From Bacteroidales bacterium M7 (GTDB taxonomy: Bacteria > Bacteroidota > Bacteroidia > Bacteroidales > Muribaculaceae), in contig LUJR01000025.1 of NCBI GenBank assembly GCA_001689515.1, positions 1-19,573 of the forward strand: a DNA stretch of 19,573 nt, written 5' to 3'. The notes beneath the pieces are model-generated. The model was not told the DNA's origin. It was given only the letters and a program-made list of their open reading frames with translations, and searched no databases. This document shows positions 1 through 8,459 of this stretch, in pieces. Every line of letters begins with the position of its first letter. Within the stretch, counting starts at the first letter, position 1. The translations under genes and the position numbers were made by a program.

Positions 1-34
1 CAATAAATTACACTCTTTTCGTAACTTCACGATG

Positions 35-70
35 CAAAGTTACGTGATATGTCAAGTGTTTGCAATCAAA
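35..70 (-). promoter_or_regulatory. Leftward Bacteroidetes-type promoter for a gene off the left edge
   Basis: Read on the minus strand, 42-35 is TAACTTTG, an exact match to the Bacteroidetes -7 consensus TAnnTTTG. ATTG lies at 66-63, 20 bases upstream, and a full TTTG at 70-67, 24 bases upstream; either could be the -33 element. The same TAACTTTGC string lies in front of the DUF2723 gene at the other end of the window. The driven gene is not in the window. Confidence 0.4.
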
Positions 71-145
71 TATTATTCAAATATAGATTGTTTAAAGTAT
101 ATTATTAAATTAAAATGCTTTGAATTAATTGATTATGTTATGACT

Positions 146-209
146 GCCTGATATTAAATATAGATTGATATATGACATATTTGGATGAGATATATCAATG
201 ATATCAGGC
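146..209. repeat. Interrupted inverted repeat (possible cruciform or operator)
   Basis: The outer arms are GCCTGATAT (146-154) and ATATCAGGC (201-209), a perfect 9-bp match. The inner arms are TTGATATAT (165-173) and ATATATCAA (190-198), also perfect. The left arm carries about 8 extra bases between the two blocks. No T-tract follows, so a terminator is unlikely. Its role is unknown; a regulatory site or a decayed palindromic element is possible. Confidence 0.45.
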
Positions 210-393
210 TTTGGCAGCCTTCATGGATGGCAGACATGGCTTGTTTGGGTCGCCATCAGTCGCTTTTTGATGCCATATAATCTTTTTTAATATCAAGCCT
301 GTAAGTTTTCTGCTACTTTTTCACTACTTTAGCTGTTGTATTTATTATAATGTGTGTCTGGCTTTAGCCATTACACGTTCAACTACGCATTTT

Positions 394-837
394 ATGGAAA
401 GAATAAAAGTTAAAATAATTAACCGTTCTGGTCACGAACTACCGGCTTATGAGACTCCTTCGTCTGCCGGAATGGATATTCACGCATGCCTTGATGAGCC
501 TGTGGTGCTCAAACCGCTTCAGAGGGCATTGATTCCTACAGGTCTGAGGATCCAGCTCCCGCAGGGTCACGAGTGTCAGATACGGCCCCGTAGCGGTCTC
601 GCTCTAAAGCATGGGATCTCGCTTGTCAACACTCCTGGTACCGTTGACGCTGATTATCGCGGCGAGATAGGAGTGATAATGATAAATCTCTCTGACGAAC
701 CGTTTACCGTCAATGACGGCGAACGCATAGCCCAGATGGTCATCACCCAGTATTCACATGTGGAATGGGAGCAGGTAGACGAACTTGACCGAACCAAACG
801 CGATGACGGCGGATTCGGCCATACTGGTGTTGACTGA
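394..837 (+). CDS. dut: Deoxyuridine 5'-triphosphate nucleotidohydrolase (dUTPase)
   Basis: This enzyme hydrolyses dUTP to dUMP and pyrophosphate in the cytoplasm, keeping uracil out of DNA and supplying dUMP for thymidylate synthesis. The 147-residue product has all five trimeric dUTPase motifs: SAGMDIHA (24-31), RPRSGLALKHG (64-74), the TVDADYRGE stretch (83-91) with the expected catalytic Asp85, GERIAQMVI (109-117) and the C-terminal DDGGFGHTG arm (137-145). The length is normal for a homotrimeric enzyme. The ATG at 394 is chosen because the family begins with a strand such as MERIKVKII; the frame is open to an ATG at 352, but that adds 14 residues with no family match. It is followed after 78 bases by the TPR gene on the same strand and is probably cotranscribed with it. 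Confidence 0.95.
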   Translation: MERIKVKIINRSGHELPAYETPSSAGMDIHACLDEPVVLKPLQRALIPTGLRIQLPQGHECQIRPRSGLALKHGISLVNTPGTVDADYRGEIGVIMINLSDEPFTVNDGERIAQMVITQYSHVEWEQVDELDRTKRDDGGFGHTGVD

Positions 838-915
838 CTCTTATGTGATGCGCTTGATGGCGAAATCGTCGCAGCTATAAATTGAACCGAACTAAATCAA
901 ACAAGACCGACAGAG

Positions 916-2763
916 GTGGCAAAACACACACATACATTATGGCATGTAGCACTGGTAGCGGTGCTTATTGTGCTGATACCGTCCATAGCCGGATCAAAAT
1001 CCGCCAACTGGGACGATGAAGCAGCTCGCCGTAAAGCCGACTATATATTCCTTGAGGCGGGGCATCAGAAGGCGTTGGATGCCAATGACGCTTACTTTGA
1101 CCTGCTAAAGAGTGCATTACGAGAGAACCCTGATGACAAGATGCTGGATTTCAGCTACGGCTTCTACCAGATTATGGTCAGCGGCAAGGATTCAGCTGCC
1201 ATAGCACGTGGATATGACCGCATGCAGGGTTATTTCTACGCCCATCCCGAGGATTTCTACAGCAGCGTCACATATGGACGTGTAAGCGAGATGCTCGGTC
1301 GCCCTGGAGAGGCGAGGGAGGTGTGGCGAAAGCTCCATACGATATATCCTGACCGCACCGAAGTGGCTTACCGATATGCCGAGGCGCTTCTCAACGCCAG
1401 CGATACGCTTCTCAACGCCAAGGCGATAGCCCTCTATGACTCACTGGAGATTATGGACGGCAAGGACATACAGGTGTCCAACTCCAAAATCAGGTATTAC
1501 CTTAGCCGAAATGACACAGCTCGCGTATATGACGAGCTCCAGTCGCTACTGACTGCCTTTCCCCACTCGGCTCAGATTTCGTCATATGCCGGCGACGTGC
1601 ATGCCGCTCTCGGCGACAAGGCTGGTGCGCTGGATTTTTACCGCAATGCCTGTGAGGTGGATTCCACTGACGGATACGCGTTTTATTCGCTGGCTAACTT
1701 CTACAACAGTCAGGGCGACACTGAGGCTTACAAGCGTGAAATCGTCAATGCTCTGAGGAAGACTTCGCTGGATCTTGACACAAAGCTTCAGATACTCAAA
1801 TCTGTCGTAGAAAACGGACAAGGAGATGACCTCATGGCTGATACGGTTGCTGTGGCGGACACGGTGGCGGTTGAAACCCTCCCGGCAGACTCCATAGCTG
1901 CCAACCGCATCGCTCAGCGCGATGCCGAAATAGAGAGCCTGTTTAAAATAGTGCTTGACGAGCATCCCCACGAACCTGATGCTTACAAGTTCTATGCGAG
2001 CTACCTTCTATCTATGGCAGATTACAGGGCTGCAGCCGACATGCTCGCCCGTAGCCTCGAGCTGGATCCTGCCGACGAGGAGCAATGGGTGGCTCTGATT
2101 TCTCTCAACATGCAGGCAAATGATCCTGAGAAGGTGGAGACAAATGCCCTGCGTGCCATGCACTATTTCCCGTCAAACGGTCAGTTCCCGCTGATGCTGT
2201 CTGCTGCCTACCAGCAGGAGCAGCGTTATGCAGATGCTCTCAAGATGCTCAACCAGTCAGAGGCATTGACTGACTCTACTGACATGGCTACACTGTCAGC
2301 TATCACCGGGGCAAAGGGGGATATAGAATATGCTTCAGGCGACAAGGCTAAGGCTTTCGGATTTTATCGTAAGGCGATAGAGTTGTATCCGCAAAACTGG
2401 ACTGCCCTCAACAACTGCGCATATTATCTCGCCTGTGAGGACCGTGACCTTGATGAGGCTTTATCTATGATCAAAAAGGCTGTGGAGGGACGCCCGGATG
2501 AACCTACATCGCTTGACACTTATGCCTGGGTGCTGTTTAAGCTCAAACGCTATCCCGAGGCAAAGGAAATAATAGACAAGGCTTTATCGCTTACAGAGGC
2601 GGCCAATGTGTCAGCCGAGGAGTATGACCATGCCGGAGATATATATTTCATGAATGGTGACCGTGACAAGGCTCTCGAATACTGGAAAGAGGCGTTGAAA
2701 CTTGACAATGACAATGCCTCGATCAAGCGCAAAGTCAAAAACAAGACCATATTTTTTGATTGA
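916..2763 (+). CDS. Secreted or periplasmic tetratricopeptide-repeat protein
   Basis: A 615-residue TPR protein. Residues 9-26 are a hydrophobic segment after a short basic start, fitting a signal peptide or signal anchor, so the repeats should lie in the periplasm or at the envelope. TPR-like helical pairs recur along the chain, clearest in the C-terminal half (e.g. GDKAKAFGFYRKAIELYPQN and DKALEYWKEALKLDNDN). Between the two halves is a low-complexity acidic Ala/Val stretch with ADTVAV repeated, coded by about 1835-1910. The start is GTG at 916; no in-frame ATG gives a signal sequence. The gene lies between dut and the DUF4292 lipoprotein gene, whose ATG follows the stop after 2 bases, so the two are probably translationally coupled. 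TPR proteins serve as protein-binding scaffolds; the partner here is unknown, though the adjacent lipoprotein is a natural candidate. Confidence 0.85.
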   Translation: MAKHTHTLWHVALVAVLIVLIPSIAGSKSANWDDEAARRKADYIFLEAGHQKALDANDAYFDLLKSALRENPDDKMLDFSYGFYQIMVSGKDSAAIARGYDRMQGYFYAHPEDFYSSVTYGRVSEMLGRPGEAREVWRKLHTIYPDRTEVAYRYAEALLNASDTLLNAKAIALYDSLEIMDGKDIQVSNSKIRYYLSRNDTARVYDELQSLLTAFPHSAQISSYAGDVHAALGDKAGALDFYRNACEVDSTDGYAFYSLANFYNSQGDTEAYKREIVNALRKTSLDLDTKLQILKSVVENGQGDDLMADTVAVADTVAVETLPADSIAANRIAQRDAEIESLFKIVLDEHPHEPDAYKFYASYLLSMADYRAAADMLARSLELDPADEEQWVALISLNMQANDPEKVETNALRAMHYFPSNGQFPLMLSAAYQQEQRYADALKMLNQSEALTDSTDMATLSAITGAKGDIEYASGDKAKAFGFYRKAIELYPQNWTALNNCAYYLACEDRDLDEALSMIKKAVEGRPDEPTSLDTYAWVLFKLKRYPEAKEIIDKALSLTEAANVSAEEYDHAGDIYFMNGDRDKALEYWKEALKLDNDNASIKRKVKNKTIFFD

Positions 2764-2765
2764 TC

Positions 2766-3608
2766 ATGACTCGTTATAAATCATACGTATGCATATGGTC
2801 AGTGATTGCACTGACTGTGCTCCTTGCAAGCTGTCGGTCATCGCAGCAGACTGCAAAGCCTGTCGGTCCTGACGGGGCTGTGACAACATCGGGGCTGTCG
2901 GCACGTCTAAGCGAAGTTTCCGCTTCAATGCATGGCTGGAAGTCGGTTAAGATGCCCATGAGCGTAAAGATTGAAAGTCCGGTCAAGGCATCGCTCGGAG
3001 GCACAGTGGTCATGCAGCGAGGACATGGTATCAGCATGTCGCTCCGTTTTATGGGGCTCGTGGAGGTGGGCACTCTAACGGTTTCCAATGATTCGATAAC
3101 GGTAATTGACAAATACCACAAGCTGTATCTGACCGAATCGGTCAGCGGGCTCCTTGACGGATTGGATTTCACGGTTGACAATCTTCAGGACATATTGCTC
3201 GGACGGCCCTTTGTGGCTGGCAGAACTGGTTTTGCTCCTTCAAGCGACCTGACATTGAATAAGCTCTCGGCGGATACGTGGTCTGTGACACCGCCGCCGT
3301 TTGATGCACATTGGGATTACTCGTTTGTATTCGACACATTCAATCTCCTTAAAGAGTTAGTAGTCTCAACAGCTGGTCAGCCCAAAGCTGTCATAAGTTA
3401 CGAGGGAGTGGAAACTCAGACTCCGTCAGGTCCGATAGCAGGCAAGATGACGGTAGCAGTATCCGGAGGTAAGCCGATCCGGCTCTCTGTATCGCTTAAA
3501 ACTGGACGTGCCCAGTGGGATTCCTTAAGTGTGGAGTTGCCGGCAGTGCCTTCGGGTTATCGGCGCATCAAGCCCCATATGCTGGCGTCACTCCTCGGTG
3601 ACATGTGA
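2766..3608 (+). CDS. DUF4292-family lipoprotein
   Basis: A 280-residue predicted lipoprotein. An N-terminal hydrophobic stretch ends in the lipobox LASC, with lipidated Cys23, so it should be anchored in the outer or inner membrane. The rest is beta-rich with a repeated theme of short strands (SVKIESPVKASLGGTVVMQR, GLVEVGTLTVSNDSITVIDK), resembling the LolA/LolB-like fold assigned to the Bacteroidetes family DUF4292; the function is not established. ATG 2766 is preferred over the in-frame TTG at 2760, which would overlap the upstream stop. It is the last gene of the dut/TPR group and a strong hairpin follows at 3625-3657. From memory, Bacteroides relatives often have an M23 peptidase gene next; none is present here. 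Confidence 0.82.
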   Translation: MTRYKSYVCIWSVIALTVLLASCRSSQQTAKPVGPDGAVTTSGLSARLSEVSASMHGWKSVKMPMSVKIESPVKASLGGTVVMQRGHGISMSLRFMGLVEVGTLTVSNDSITVIDKYHKLYLTESVSGLLDGLDFTVDNLQDILLGRPFVAGRTGFAPSSDLTLNKLSADTWSVTPPPFDAHWDYSFVFDTFNLLKELVVSTAGQPKAVISYEGVETQTPSGPIAGKMTVAVSGGKPIRLSVSLKTGRAQWDSLSVELPAVPSGYRRIKPHMLASLLGDM

Positions 3609-3624
3609 CATGGGTGGCATCGTA

Positions 3625-3657
3625 TATAAATAATCGGGCTATGCTCGATTATTTATA
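3625..3657 (+). terminator. Rho-independent terminator after the dut-TPR-DUF4292 genes
   Basis: The arms ATAAATAATCG (3626-3636) and CGATTATTTAT (3646-3656) pair perfectly. The stem extends inward by a G-U and two G-C pairs and outward by one T-A pair, leaving a 3-base loop. A T-rich run follows (GTTTTTGATTTGATTTTT). It lies 16 bases after the DUF4292 stop. Confidence 0.8.
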
Positions 3658-3675
3658 GTTTTTGATTTGATTTTT

Positions 3676-3707
3676 ATTGTGATTGACTGGCGGATTTGCT
3701 AATTTTG
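3676..3707 (+). promoter_or_regulatory. Promoter of the glycogen operon
   Basis: TAATTTTG at 3700-3707 matches the Bacteroidetes -7 consensus TAnnTTTG exactly. ATTG at 3676-3679, 20 bases upstream, is a three-of-four match to the -33 TTTG. It lies just past the preceding terminator and would give a leader of about 95 bases before ATG 3807. Inferred from sequence only. Confidence 0.5.
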
Positions 3708-3806
3708 GATGTCGGGTAAGGGGTGTTTCCCTCATCCGCCCTCATGCCATATGATGAGACATCGGACAATATATATGCTTTAAAATAACATAATACCTGA
3801 AAAACA

Positions 3807-5777
3807 ATGAGTTATCTCAAATTTGACAAAAATTTGCTGATTAATCTCGACCAGTCGCTACGCATGGAGATGCTGCGGACCAATCAGAGCGGAGCCTACC
3901 ACTGCACCTCGCTGACTGATTGTAACACACGCCGGCAGCACGGTCTGCTTGTTATTCCTCTCCCTGGTGCCGGCGGCGAGCCCCACGTGATGCTTTCGTC
4001 GCTCGACGAGACGGTCATACAGCACGGAGCGATGTTTAATCTCGCTCTGCACCGCTACCAAGGCGGAGTGTATGCACCCAACGGACACAAATACATACGC
4101 GAGTTTGACTGTGAGAGAGTTCCCCGGACTACCTATCGTGTAGGAGGCGTGATTCTGACTAAAGAGAAGATTTTCATCTCCAACGAAAACCGCATCCTGA
4201 TACGCTATACTCTGGTCGATGCCCACTCGCCTACAACTCTGCGTCTTCGTCCGATGCTGGCATTCAGAAAAGCCGACGATATATGTATAGCCAATGAGCG
4301 CATCAACACCGAGGTGCGCCCCGCACCTAATGGTATAGACTGTTGCCTTTATGAGGGCTATCCGCGTCTTTACATGCAGACTTCAGCTCCGTCAGAGTTC
4401 GTGTCAAAGGCAGATTGGTACAAGAATTTCGAATACATCAAGGATGTAGAGCGATACGAAGGCGGCTGCGAGGACCTGTGGACTCCCGGATATATAGAGC
4501 TGCCCATACGTCCAGGCGAATCGGTAATATTTTCGGCTGGCACCACGGAGGTGTCACCCGACAGGCTCGAGGAGATGTATGAGGCTGAAATCGGCAGCCG
4601 CACATGCCGCACGAGTTTCTTCAATTGTCTCAAGAATGCAGCCAAGCAGTTCTATCTACGCGCTGACCACGATGGCAAGAAGGCTATGTACATCCTCTCG
4701 GCTTATCCTTGGGGAGGCATCAGGGCGCGTGACATATTCATGGCACTCCCTGGAGCTACTCTGTGCATCGACCACCCGCAGGACTTCGAGCAGATATTCG
4801 CCACAGCCTCGTCTGCGTTGCTTCGTTTCCTTGACGAAGGCGTGACGGACACGGTCATACAGAATCTTGACGCTCCTGACATACCCCTCTGGGCATTGTG
4901 GGCGGTGCAGGAATATGCCGCCCGTTATGGCGTGGCGCAGACGCGTGACCGCTATGGTGACTTCGTGTCAATGGTTGTCGAGGACATTCTTGCCGATAAC
5001 CATCCTAATCTTCATGTTGATGACCGCGGACTGATCGAGACCGCCGGACACCGCACGGCGGCATCGTGGATGGCAGCGACGCTGCCTGGCAGCAGCGTGC
5101 CGCTGATTCCGCGCACCGGTTACTTAGTGGAACTTAATGCACTGTGGTATGATGCTTTGCAGTTTGCCATTGAACTGTTTGATGGAGACGCGATGTATGA
5201 TGACCGCAGGGAACGATGGTCAGGTATCGCCGCGTCATTTGCTCCGGCGTTCATATCCATGTTCCTTAATGAAGCCGGCTATCTGTGGGACTATGTGGAG
5301 CGCAGTGGTCCCAATCCCGAGGTGCGCCCCAACATGGCTATTGCCATAGGACTGCGACACACTCCGCTTGACCGTCGGCAGTGCAAGGGTGTCCTTGACG
5401 TTGTTACCCGTGAACTTCTGACCCCCAAGGGGTTGCGTACTCTGTCGCCCAAGAGTGGCAACTACCGCCCCCTCTATGTAGGCACTCCGGAAGAGCGGGC
5501 TGTGGCTCACCACAACGGTCCGGCGCGTCCGTGGCTGATGGGCTTCTATGCTTCGGCATATTTAAAAGTGTTCGGCATGAGCGGTGTCGGCTACATTGAC
5601 CGCATGCTCATCGGCTTTGAGGAGGAGATGTCGCAGGGCTGCATCGGATCTTTGTCGCAGCTCTACGACGGAAATCCGCCATTTAACGGCCATGGTGCAG
5701 TCAGCCACGCCATCAATGTCGCTGAAGTGCTGCGGGCACTCACCACATTGCGCAAGTTTGAATCAACCAATAAGTAG
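3807..5777 (+). CDS. Glycogen debranching enzyme (amylo-alpha-1,6-glucosidase, GH133 type)
   Basis: A 656-residue cytoplasmic protein, the usual length for the Bacteroidetes debranching enzyme that hydrolyses alpha-1,6 branch points of glycogen. The N-terminal half (about 1-250) is the beta-sandwich domain of bacterial debranching enzymes, with the hallmark region TNQSGAYHCTSLTDCNTRRQHG (24-45, positions 3876-3941). The C-terminal half is an (alpha/alpha)6 barrel with AYPWGGIRARDIFMALPG, IPLWALWAVQEYA and RTGYLVELNALWYDAL. No signal peptide is seen. In classical members the helix before that last motif reads TWMDA; here it reads SWMAA, with Ala423 in the Asp position (see findings). The GT4 gene starts 28 bases after the stop and the GH57 gene follows, so the three form an operon for intracellular glycogen turnover. 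Confidence 0.92.
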   Translation: MSYLKFDKNLLINLDQSLRMEMLRTNQSGAYHCTSLTDCNTRRQHGLLVIPLPGAGGEPHVMLSSLDETVIQHGAMFNLALHRYQGGVYAPNGHKYIREFDCERVPRTTYRVGGVILTKEKIFISNENRILIRYTLVDAHSPTTLRLRPMLAFRKADDICIANERINTEVRPAPNGIDCCLYEGYPRLYMQTSAPSEFVSKADWYKNFEYIKDVERYEGGCEDLWTPGYIELPIRPGESVIFSAGTTEVSPDRLEEMYEAEIGSRTCRTSFFNCLKNAAKQFYLRADHDGKKAMYILSAYPWGGIRARDIFMALPGATLCIDHPQDFEQIFATASSALLRFLDEGVTDTVIQNLDAPDIPLWALWAVQEYAARYGVAQTRDRYGDFVSMVVEDILADNHPNLHVDDRGLIETAGHRTAASWMAATLPGSSVPLIPRTGYLVELNALWYDALQFAIELFDGDAMYDDRRERWSGIAASFAPAFISMFLNEAGYLWDYVERSGPNPEVRPNMAIAIGLRHTPLDRRQCKGVLDVVTRELLTPKGLRTLSPKSGNYRPLYVGTPEERAVAHHNGPARPWLMGFYASAYLKVFGMSGVGYIDRMLIGFEEEMSQGCIGSLSQLYDGNPPFNGHGAVSHAINVAEVLRALTTLRKFESTNK

Positions 5778-5805
5778 CCCATCCGTAGTAATATAACAGA
5801 TACAC

Positions 5806-7065
5806 ATGAAAGCATTAATGTTCGGTTGGGAATTTCCCCCTCATATCCTCGGCGGTCTCGGCACAGCCAGCTACGGTCTGACCCGTGGTATGTGGCAGTG
5901 CGGCGATATGGATATCACGTTTGTGATTCCCAAGCCGTTTGGCGACGAAGAGAAGCATTTTGCCAATATAATAGGTGCATCCCAGGTGCCGATAGCCTGG
6001 CGTGATGTCAGCCGTGACTATGTGGAGCAGCGCATCGGACGCGTGATGTCGCCTGACCTCTACTTCCGTCTGCGTGACCACATATATGCCGACTTCAACT
6101 ATATGCGCACCAATGACCTCGGCTGCATTGAGTTCTCCGGCCGCTACCCTGACAATTTGATTGACGAAATCAACAATTATTCCATCACAGCCAGAGTCAT
6201 AGCACGTACTCTCGATTTTGACATCATCCACAGCCACGACTGGCTGACGTACCCAGCCGGCATACACGCCAAGCAGGTCACAGGCAAGCCTCTCGTCATA
6301 CATGTGCATGCCACCGACTTTGATCGCTCGCGAGGCAATGTCAACCCCACGGTGTTCAACATCGAACGTGACGGCATGCTCAACGCCGACCATATCATCA
6401 CAGTCAGCAACCTCACCCGTGACACAGTCATTAACAAATACGGCATAGACCCAGCCAAAGTTACCACCGTGCACAATGCCGTAACTCCACTCGATTCCGA
6501 TATACTCGGCATCAAGGCTCCCAAGCCCAAGGAAAAGGTTGTGACTTTCCTCGGACGAATCACAATGCAGAAAGGTCCGGAATATTTCGTTGAAGCTGCC
6601 GCAAAGGTGCTCAAAAACAATCACAACGTGCGCTTCGTCATGGCAGGCAGCGGTGACAAGATGGACGAGATGATAGCTCTCGCTGCCAAGCGCGGCATAG
6701 CCGATCGTTTCCATTTTCCCGGTTTCCAGAAGGGGCGTCAGGTCTATGAGATGCTTTCGGCGAGCGATGTCTACGTCATGCCGTCAGTGTCGGAGCCGTT
6801 TGGCATCTCTCCGCTCGAAGCCATGCAGATGGGCGTGCCGTCCATCATCAGCAAACAGAGCGGATGCGCCGAAATCCTGACAAACGTCATCAAGACCGAC
6901 TACTGGGATATAGATGCCATGGCTGATGCCATCAATGCCATCGTGGCATATCCCTCGCTCCACAAGCAGCTAAAGGACGACGGACTCGCCGAGGTCAACA
7001 CCATCACATGGGACAAGGCAGGGCAGAAGGTCATTGACATCTACCACAAAGTTCTCGGTCACTGA
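5806..7065 (+). CDS. GT4-family glycosyltransferase, glycogen/starch synthase-like
   Basis: A 419-residue GT-B fold enzyme, probably the glycogen-chain-forming synthase of this operon, transferring glucose from a nucleotide sugar to a growing alpha-1,4-glucan in the cytoplasm. The N-terminus has the synthase-type loop GWEFPPHILGGLGTASYGL (7-25), where the Gly16-Gly17 turn contacts the donor phosphates. The middle has SHDWLTYPAG and ITVSNLTRD. The C-terminal domain begins with VVTFLGRITMQKGPEYF and carries the GT4 retaining E-x7-E motif SEPFGISPLE at Glu330 and Glu338. There are no membrane segments. It sits between the debranching enzyme and the GH57 gene with short gaps (28 and 51 bases). 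Polymer and donor specificity are inferred from context; other GT4 activities cannot be excluded from sequence alone. Confidence 0.88.
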   Translation: MKALMFGWEFPPHILGGLGTASYGLTRGMWQCGDMDITFVIPKPFGDEEKHFANIIGASQVPIAWRDVSRDYVEQRIGRVMSPDLYFRLRDHIYADFNYMRTNDLGCIEFSGRYPDNLIDEINNYSITARVIARTLDFDIIHSHDWLTYPAGIHAKQVTGKPLVIHVHATDFDRSRGNVNPTVFNIERDGMLNADHIITVSNLTRDTVINKYGIDPAKVTTVHNAVTPLDSDILGIKAPKPKEKVVTFLGRITMQKGPEYFVEAAAKVLKNNHNVRFVMAGSGDKMDEMIALAAKRGIADRFHFPGFQKGRQVYEMLSASDVYVMPSVSEPFGISPLEAMQMGVPSIISKQSGCAEILTNVIKTDYWDIDAMADAINAIVAYPSLHKQLKDDGLAEVNTITWDKAGQKVIDIYHKVLGH

Positions 7066-7116
7066 ACTATCCACTTAAATTAAGTCAAATCCAGCGAAAA
7101 CATACATCATACCGCC

Positions 7117-8439
7117 ATGAAATCCATCTGCTTCTATTTCCAGATACATCAGCCGATGCGCCTTAAAAGATACCGCTTCTTCGACATCGGCAATGACCAT
7201 TACTACTACGACAATTTCGCCAATGAGGATATCCTCACACGCATAGCCCATCGCAGCTACATTCCTGCGGCTGATACATTGCTCCGCATGATCAAGGATA
7301 GCGGTGGAGCTTTCAAGTGTGCCATATCAGTCACAGGCATAGCCTTGGAGCAGCTTGAGCAGTATGTGCCAGAGTTTATCGACCGCATGCAGGCTCTCGT
7401 GGCGACCGGTTGCGTGGAGATACTCGGCGAGACATATTCCCACTCGCTCGCCTCACTCGCCGACCCCGAAGAGTTTGCCCTCCAGTGCAAAGAGCATGAT
7501 GACAAGATCCAGCAACTGTTCGGCACGACTCCGCGTGTGCTTCGCAACACCGAGCTTATCTACTGTGACGAAATAGCTCCACAGATACTCGCCATGGGCT
7601 ACAAGGGTGTAATCACCGAGGGTACCAAGCACATCCTCGGCTGGAAATCGCCCGACTATATATATTCGGCTGCTGATGCCCCCGACCTCAAGCTGTTGCT
7701 TAAGAATGATGCCCTGACTGACCGCATCAACTACCACTTCTCGTCAGACCCCATCACAGCCGACCAGTACATAGCTCAGATAGCCGACACCCCGGCAGAG
7801 GAGCAGATATTCAATATATTCATGAATATGGAGACTCTCGGCGAGACCCAGCTGGCTGAAAGCGGCATATTCCAGTTCATGGAGGCGCTTCCGCGCTTTG
7901 CCGCCGAACGTGGTATAGGCTTCATCACCCCGTCAGAGGCGGTGGATACCATCCCTGCTGTAGCGTCATTGGAGATTCTGCATCCGATTTCGTGGGCTGA
8001 CGAAGCACGTGACACTTCGGCATGGCTCGGCAATGATCTACAGCGCGAGGCTTTCCGCAAGCTCTACAGCGTGGCTGAGAGGGTGCGCCTGTGTGATGAC
8101 CGCCGTCTAAAGCAAGACTGGATGTATCTCCAGGCGAGCGATCATCTCTTTTACATGTCGACCAAGCATCGTGCTGACGGTTCTATCCACTCGCTATTCA
8201 GCCCCTATGAGTCGCCCTTCCAGGCGTTTACAAACTATATGAACGTCCTGTCTGATTTCATAGTCCGCGTGGAGGAGCAGTACCCACTCTCCATCGAAAA
8301 CGAGGAACTCAACGCCCTCCTGACCACCATCCGCAACCAAAGCCGCGAAATCGAGACCCTCAACAAAGAACTCGCCTCAGCCCGCAAAGACATCGACCAC
8401 TACAACGAGGAGCGCAAAGCCCGCGCCGCCAAATCCTGA
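7117..8439 (+). CDS. GH57-family alpha-amylase/glucanotransferase-like protein with altered acid/base site
   Basis: A 440-residue cytoplasmic protein of glycoside hydrolase family 57, whose members cut or transfer alpha-1,4- or alpha-1,6-glucan chains. Region 1 is HQP (11-13); region 2 is the LGETYSHSL stretch; region 3 is RNTELIY with Glu146 as the expected nucleophile. Region 4, normally MDYETFGEH with Asp as proton donor, reads MNMETLGET here, placing Asn237 at that Asp and changing the following FGEHQW to LGETQL. The nucleophile is intact and the frame is undamaged. The last roughly 60 residues form a charged coiled-coil-like tail. It is the third gene of the glycogen operon, 51 bases after the GT4 gene, and is followed by an 18-bp hairpin. 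The protein may be inactive, altered, or a binding or regulatory relative; the family assignment itself is secure. Confidence 0.87.
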   Translation: MKSICFYFQIHQPMRLKRYRFFDIGNDHYYYDNFANEDILTRIAHRSYIPAADTLLRMIKDSGGAFKCAISVTGIALEQLEQYVPEFIDRMQALVATGCVEILGETYSHSLASLADPEEFALQCKEHDDKIQQLFGTTPRVLRNTELIYCDEIAPQILAMGYKGVITEGTKHILGWKSPDYIYSAADAPDLKLLLKNDALTDRINYHFSSDPITADQYIAQIADTPAEEQIFNIFMNMETLGETQLAESGIFQFMEALPRFAAERGIGFITPSEAVDTIPAVASLEILHPISWADEARDTSAWLGNDLQREAFRKLYSVAERVRLCDDRRLKQDWMYLQASDHLFYMSTKHRADGSIHSLFSPYESPFQAFTNYMNVLSDFIVRVEEQYPLSIENEELNALLTTIRNQSREIETLNKELASARKDIDHYNEERKARAAKS

Positions 8440-8459
8440 TTCCCCTGAAACAGGTTATA

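Larger units (their letters stand above)
1..393. other. AT-rich intergenic region upstream of dut
   Basis: No credible coding region is seen here. The first 200 bases are very AT-rich, unlike the genes that follow. Visible structure: a 12-base direct repeat AAATATAGATTG at 79-90 and 156-167; an interrupted inverted repeat pairing GCCTGATAT (146-154) with ATATCAGGC (201-209) and TTGATATAT (165-173) with ATATATCAA (190-198); and a leftward TAnnTTTG box at 35-42. For dut only imperfect -7 boxes are seen (TACTTTTT at 314-321, TACTTTAG at 325-332), so its promoter is not assigned. The region probably separates divergent transcription units. Confidence 0.6.

Noticed and set aside
352..393. Upstream start for dut
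   Set aside because: The 14 extra residues have no match to the dUTPase N-terminus, while ATG 394 gives the standard start.
5815..6714. 299-residue open frame on the minus strand
   Set aside because: It lies wholly antisense to the GT4 gene, has no recognisable domain and reflects codon bias of the real gene.
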